Below, in pieces: positions 60,685 to 64,000 of a stretch of DNA of 64,000 nucleotides. Origin of the DNA: Methylobacterium sp. 2A (GTDB lineage Bacteria > Pseudomonadota > Alphaproteobacteria > Rhizobiales > Beijerinckiaceae). The DNA is taken from contig NZ_VUOK01000060.1 in the NCBI RefSeq assembly GCF_009806555.1, positions 124,001 to 188,000 of the forward strand. The letters run 5' to 3'. The notes below the pieces were generated by a model that was given only the letters and a program-made list of their open reading frames with translations, was not told the origin of the DNA and made no database searches. Every line of letters begins with the position of its first letter. The stretch's first letter is position 1. A program made the translations under genes and the position numbers.

Positions 60685-61310
60685 GGGCTCGTCCCCGCGG
60701 TCTGGTACGGCTCCGTGCGGAAAACCGCCGTCGAGATTAGCAGGCTCGATCCGGCTTCGCTGCCGGTTGTGAACTGGCGCGTGTTGAGTCCCAACAGATT
60801 GAAAAAGGTCGGAAACTGGACGGCCGCGGTGACGATCACGATCGTACCGGGCGCGGCGCAGGCGTAGTTCGTCCCGAATTTGGTGTTCCACGTGCCGGTC
60901 GCGCCGTTGACCGGGGTCGACGGGGTGGCGCTCGAGAACGTGCTCGCGGTGGCGACGTCGAGCTTGACGGCTTGGCAATTGAAAATGTTGACGACGGTGG
61001 CGCTGGCCGGGCCGCACATGGTCGTCTTCAGGGCCGCCAGGAGTTTGGTCGGGTCGGTCTGCCCGGCATTGGCCTGCTGGAACTGCCCGGTGAAGATCGT
61101 GCGCACGGCGTTCTGCAGGGCGCGATCGAAATTCTGCGTGGCCCAGATCTGGAACGCGACCTGGAAGATCGCGCCGCACAAAGCGAGGAAGGGCAGGCTC
61201 ACCAGGGCGAACTCCACCGCGGCGGCCCCATCGGCCTCGCCACGCAGACGCGCCAGCTGGCAACCGAACGTTCTGTCTCTGCCGAGAAACGTTGGTTTTT
61301 TGTCCGTCAT
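60678..61310 (-). CDS. TadE-like pseudopilin (first copy)
   Basis: A 210-residue protein with EADGAAAVEFALVSLPFLALCGAIFQ, the TadE prepilin-like segment with the Glu five residues into the helix. The rest is small-residue-rich and periplasmic with a few cysteines. First gene of the TadE-TadE-TadG operon; the divergent gene encodes the collagen-like lipoprotein. TadA/TadB/TadC motor genes are not in the window. Confidence 0.85.
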   Translation of the reverse strand: MTDKKPTFLGRDRTFGCQLARLRGEADGAAAVEFALVSLPFLALCGAIFQVAFQIWATQNFDRALQNAVRTIFTGQFQQANAGQTDPTKLLAALKTTMCGPASATVVNIFNCQAVKLDVATASTFSSATPSTPVNGATGTWNTKFGTNYACAAPGTIVIVTAAVQFPTFFNLLGLNTRQFTTGSEAGSSLLISTAVFRTEPYQTAGTSPC

Positions 61311-61516
61311 TCACCGGGAATTACGAAAGGAATACCCTCGCGAATTGCGTTATGATCGATAATTTACCAAAGACTTAATGCAGATACTCTGACCGATTCC
61401 GAAATTGGTTTATCTCACGTTTCCGCGTCGACCACAGGTAATGGGATCGGTCCGCGTGCGATTGACGACCCGGGGGGGTGCCCCACTTTCCGGCACAGGC
61501 TTGGCCGGAGATCCCG

Positions 61517-61930
61517 ATGACCTTTCCTCTGGCCGCGGTCGTGGCTGCCACGATCGCGGCGCTCGCGCTGGCGGGCTGCGACGGTGCGAAGCCGGGTCCG
61601 GCCGGGCCGCCCGGTCCGAAGGGCGATCAGGGGCCGCCCGGACCGCAGGGACCGGCCGGCCTGAATGGAGCGACGGGCGAACGCGGACCCACCGGCGAGC
61701 GGGGAGCCGCAGGTCCTGCGGGGCCGGCAGGTCCGGCCGTGAACAGCCAGATCCGGCTGGACGTGGCCTGCCGTCGCGACGAGGAGTTGATCGGCGCCTA
61801 TTGCCGAGGCATGGCGGTGTTGCCGTCCGTGACCGTCACGGACGGAGTCGCCACGGTCGGCTGCCTCGACATGACCGCGAAGGCCGCCAAGGATGCCCAG
61901 CCCGTCGCGGTCTGCATGAAGAAGCCGTGA
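61517..61930 (+). CDS. Collagen-like lipoprotein
   Basis: A 137-residue protein. A lipoprotein signal ends LALAGC (Cys about residue 20), followed by about 17 Gly-X-Y triplets (GPAGPPGPKGDQGPPGPQGPAG and on) rich in Pro at X. The C-terminal 60 residues are a small globular part with four cysteines (VACRRDEELIGAYCRG, VGCLDMTAK, VAVCMKKP). It probably forms a short trimeric stalk on the outer membrane. The stop overlaps the next start (TGATG). Confidence 0.82.
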   Translation: MTFPLAAVVAATIAALALAGCDGAKPGPAGPPGPKGDQGPPGPQGPAGLNGATGERGPTGERGAAGPAGPAGPAVNSQIRLDVACRRDEELIGAYCRGMAVLPSVTVTDGVATVGCLDMTAKAAKDAQPVAVCMKKP

Positions 61931-62400
61931 TGAAAGCCCTGGTCCCCGCTTTCCTGGCCGCTCTGGTCTCCACCGCATCCTGGGCGCAATCGGTCGTGCC
62001 CTCCGAGCGCGCCGCCATCGACCTCGTGCGCGAGCGGCGTACCGAGGGGTTCGCCACCGTGGCCCAGACCCTCGCCTACGCCGAGCGCGTCACCGGCGGC
62101 GCCTTCAGCCTGGGCGGCTATCGCGTTGATTACCGCCCGGAGGCCCCCTTCGCCCGGGTGCGGATCTGCTACCGCCTGGGGATCGATCCGCCGACCTGCG
62201 GGCTGGATTACCGAATCGCCGTCAATCCGGCCCATGTCGAGCCGTCCGACCGCTATGACGGCCTCACCCGCGACCTCGAACATGGACCACGGGCTTTCCT
62301 GCGGGCGCTCGCCCGGGATGTCGATCTCCAGCGCCAGCCCGCGATTCTGCGCAAGATCCAGGCCGCCCTCGACCCATACAACCCCTACGATTGGCGCTGA
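61930..62400 (+). CDS. Exported hypothetical protein (156 aa)
   Basis: Signal peptide of about 20 residues (AALVSTASWAQ), then a compact domain of alternating basic and aromatic residues (YRVDYRPEAPFARVRICYRLGIDPPTCGLDYRIAVNPAHVEP) with one pair of cysteines. No family recognised. It overlaps the collagen-like gene by 1 nt, so the two are probably produced together. Confidence 0.7.
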   Translation: MKALVPAFLAALVSTASWAQSVVPSERAAIDLVRERRTEGFATVAQTLAYAERVTGGAFSLGGYRVDYRPEAPFARVRICYRLGIDPPTCGLDYRIAVNPAHVEPSDRYDGLTRDLEHGPRAFLRALARDVDLQRQPAILRKIQAALDPYNPYDWR

Positions 62401-62403
62401 GAG

Positions 62404-63681
62404 TCAGATCAGCCGCGGCCAGCGCAGGAGCCGGTCCGGCGCGAAGGCCGCCACCGGAACGGCCGGCGTTCGGCCGGTCGCGAGGTCGGCCACGATCTCG
62501 CCGGTGATCGGCCCGGTCGACAGGCCGATATGGCCGTGGCCGAAGGCGAAGAGCAGTCCGTCGTGCCGTGGTGCGCGGCCGATCACCGGCATCCCGTCCG
62601 GCGTCGAGGGGCGGGAGCCGAGCCACGGCTCGTTGTCGAGGGGCCCGCCCAGCCGCAGGGTTCCCGTGGCCTCGCGGGAGGCCGCCTCGATCTGGGTATG
62701 GTCCGGGGCGGCCTCGCGGGCGTTGAGTTCCACGCCCGACAGCACCCGGACACGATGCTCGCCCATCGGCGACAGGATCGAGCCGGCGCCCGTGTCGAGC
62801 ACGGGGCGGGTGAGCGGCGGGCTCTCCGGATGCAGGGCGTAGTGCCTGTGATAGCCGCGCTCGGCCGCCACCGCGAAGCGGTAGCCGAGCGTCCGCGCGA
62901 TCGCCCCCGAGGCGGCGCCTGCCGCGAGCACCACCTGCCGCGCCCGGACCGCGCCGGCCTCCAGTTCGACCCGCCAGCTGCTGGAATCCGGCGCCAGCCG
63001 CGCGACGCTGCCGCGCAGGCGGCGTCCGCCGAGCCCGGAGAACAACGCCTCGCAGGCCTCGACGAGGCGGCCGGGCTCGCGCACCGAGCCGGTCTCGGTC
63101 AGCAGCATCGCCCTGGCGTAGGGCCGTACCAGGGCCGGTTCCAGATCGCGGAGCGCTGCCGTGTCGAGGATCGCGAAGGCGACGCCATGCCGGGTCAGGA
63201 TCTCGCGCTCCAGCGCCGCAGCCGCGAAGGCGGCCTCGGTGCGGTAGGCCTTCAGCCAGCCGGTCTGCTGCAGCCGGTCAGAGGTTCCGGCCCGCGCCGC
63301 GAGGCGCTCATGCGCGGGATAGGCCGCGCTCGTCAGCGGCAGCAGCGCCTCGGCGGCCCGGCGCCAGCGGGCGGCGCGGGCACTCGCCAGGAAATGCGCC
63401 GTGTAGGGCAGGATCCGCGGCAGGTGCGCGTAGTTCAGGCGCAGGCCCCGGTCGGCGTTGCGCAGATAGGCCGGGAGCTTGCCCCACAGGGCCGGGCTCG
63501 ACATCGGCAGGATCGAGCCGCGGCTGATTACGCCGGCATTGCCGTAGGAGGTCCGGGCGCGCGCCTCGCCGGGATCGCACAGGACCACGTCGAGGCCGCG
63601 ATCCTTGAGCGCGATGGCGCTGGCGAGGCCGACCATCCCGCCGCCGATCACCACGATGTCGGCCGTCTCGTCCGTCGCCAT
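62404..63681 (-). CDS. FAD-dependent amine/D-amino-acid oxidoreductase (DadA-like)
   Basis: A 425-residue DAO-family enzyme with the dinucleotide fold IVVIGGGMVGLASAIALKDRG. The C-terminal RPSTPDGMPVIGRAP...FGHGHIGLSTGP matches DadA-type D-amino-acid dehydrogenases. No D-amino-acid racemase or glycine-cleavage gene lies next to it, so substrate is open. It is divergent from gltX. Confidence 0.88.
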   Translation of the reverse strand: MATDETADIVVIGGGMVGLASAIALKDRGLDVVLCDPGEARARTSYGNAGVISRGSILPMSSPALWGKLPAYLRNADRGLRLNYAHLPRILPYTAHFLASARAARWRRAAEALLPLTSAAYPAHERLAARAGTSDRLQQTGWLKAYRTEAAFAAAALEREILTRHGVAFAILDTAALRDLEPALVRPYARAMLLTETGSVREPGRLVEACEALFSGLGGRRLRGSVARLAPDSSSWRVELEAGAVRARQVVLAAGAASGAIARTLGYRFAVAAERGYHRHYALHPESPPLTRPVLDTGAGSILSPMGEHRVRVLSGVELNAREAAPDHTQIEAASREATGTLRLGGPLDNEPWLGSRPSTPDGMPVIGRAPRHDGLLFAFGHGHIGLSTGPITGEIVADLATGRTPAVPVAAFAPDRLLRWPRLI

Positions 63682-63830
63682 TGCGCCTCGTCCCGCACCA
63701 CGCGGTGTCTTCTGGCGGGTTTCCTCGACCCTGGGTAGCGCCTCGACCGCCGGCCGCCATGACCTGGGCGAGGGGCCGATCCTGTGAAGTCCCCCGCCAC
63801 TTGGGCCGAAGATCGGGTATGGAGCGGGCC

Positions 63831-64000
63831 ATGACTATCGTCCGCTTCGCCCCGTCGCCGACCGGCTATCTCCATATCGGCAATGCCCGGCCGGCCCTGC
63901 TGAACGCCCTGTTCGCCCGCAGGACCGGCGGGCGCTTCCTGCTGCGCCTCGACGACACCGACGCGGAGCGCTCGACCGAGGCTTTTGCCGAGGCGATCCG
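63831..64000 (+). CDS. gltX: Glutamyl-tRNA synthetase, 5' part
   Basis: The first 56 codons are visible: MTIVRFAPSPTGYLHIGNARPALLNALFARRTGGRFLLRLDDTD, with the class I synthetase motif (PSPTGYLHIGNA) and the RLDDTD block that binds Glu. The start at 63831 has GGAGCGGG upstream; an in-frame ATG at 63819 is possible. It continues past the right edge. GltX and Gln/Asp-tRNA queuosine enzymes share the motif, but the RLDDTD form is typical of GltX. Confidence 0.9.
   Translation, partial: MTIVRFAPSPTGYLHIGNARPALLNALFARRTGGRFLLRLDDTDAERSTEAFAEAI

Noticed and set aside
61330..61410. CtrA box between tad and collagen-like genes (TTTACC...CTTAA)
   Set aside because: The two half-sites are 8 nt apart instead of 7, and the match is weak.
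1..64000. Prophage, insertion sequence or integrative element
   Set aside because: No transposase, integrase, att-like direct repeats or structural phage genes were found; the GH25 lysozyme is a lipoprotein without lysis partners.

Overview
The window is high-GC DNA (roughly 70% by eye), densely coded, with no insertion sequence, prophage, CRISPR array, rRNA or tRNA gene that I could recognise. Gene content points to an alphaproteobacterium, most likely Methylobacterium/Methylorubrum (Methylobacteriaceae). The reasons are an fmd/ami short-chain amide operon like those of methylotrophs, an alphaproteobacterial flagellar set (FliX, a short FlgJ, sigma-54 promoters), a DksA with one zinc-finger cysteine, a DUF6894-like protein, TadE/TadG genes and a Porin_2-like fragment. 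The genus is inferred, not proven.

Layout. 1-8879 (minus): amide/urea uptake and hydrolysis operon, in transcription order urtA, urtB, urtC, urtD, urtE, an alpha/beta hydrolase, fmdA, fmdB, amiE (amiE runs off the left edge). 9109-13378 (plus, divergent): a very large hybrid kinase whose N-terminus is an NCS1-type permease, translationally coupled to a LuxR-type response regulator. 13491-16640: small proteins, DUF488, a GH25 lysozyme-like lipoprotein and a Crp/Fnr regulator. 16661-19915 (minus): a tightly overlapping VOC protein plus FecBCD-type ABC importer. 20133-25024: DnaJ-like, FabI, a stand-alone AAA ATPase, PPK2 and a histidine phosphatase. 25136-29206: a 1356-residue NRPS-like enzyme with the architecture of epsilon-poly-L-lysine synthetase. 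29427-32069: a diguanylate cyclase and a soluble double-PAS chemotaxis receptor. 32576-35821: slyX, gabD, a class II glutamine amidotransferase and a single-domain response regulator. 35990-36500: rpsU with an unusually structured leader. 36546-42106: threonine aldolase, a DUF1501/DUF1800 exported pair and prfC. 42125-43059: a BLUF photoreceptor with a receiver protein. 43361-51526: flagellar block (flgE, flgK, flgL, two small proteins, then flgI-flgJ-flgN on the other strand, and fliX). 51527-57678: a HerA-like ATPase, a frameshifted YegD-type Hsp70, a VapBC pair and an MBOAT/SGNH acylation pair. 57852-64000: dksA, a TadG-TadE-TadE operon, a collagen-like lipoprotein, an FAD amine oxidoreductase and the start of gltX.

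How parts work together. The left 13 kb looks like one physiological unit: amides or urea are imported by UrtABCDE and cleaved by AmiE and FmdA. The divergent permease-kinase/regulator pair probably senses a related nitrogenous solute and may control the operon through the shared 229-bp spacer, which holds a perfect inverted repeat and a sigma-54-like site. The flagellar block carries good sigma-54 promoters before flgE and flgI and a CtrA-like box before fliX, as in the Caulobacter hierarchy.

The best candidates for undescribed biology are the transporter-kinase with its cysteine cluster, the Pls-like synthetase, the mutually exclusive hairpins in the rpsU leader, the BLUF/receiver pair, the collagen-like lipoprotein opposite the Tad genes, and a dispersed family of pyrimidine/purine hairpins between genes.
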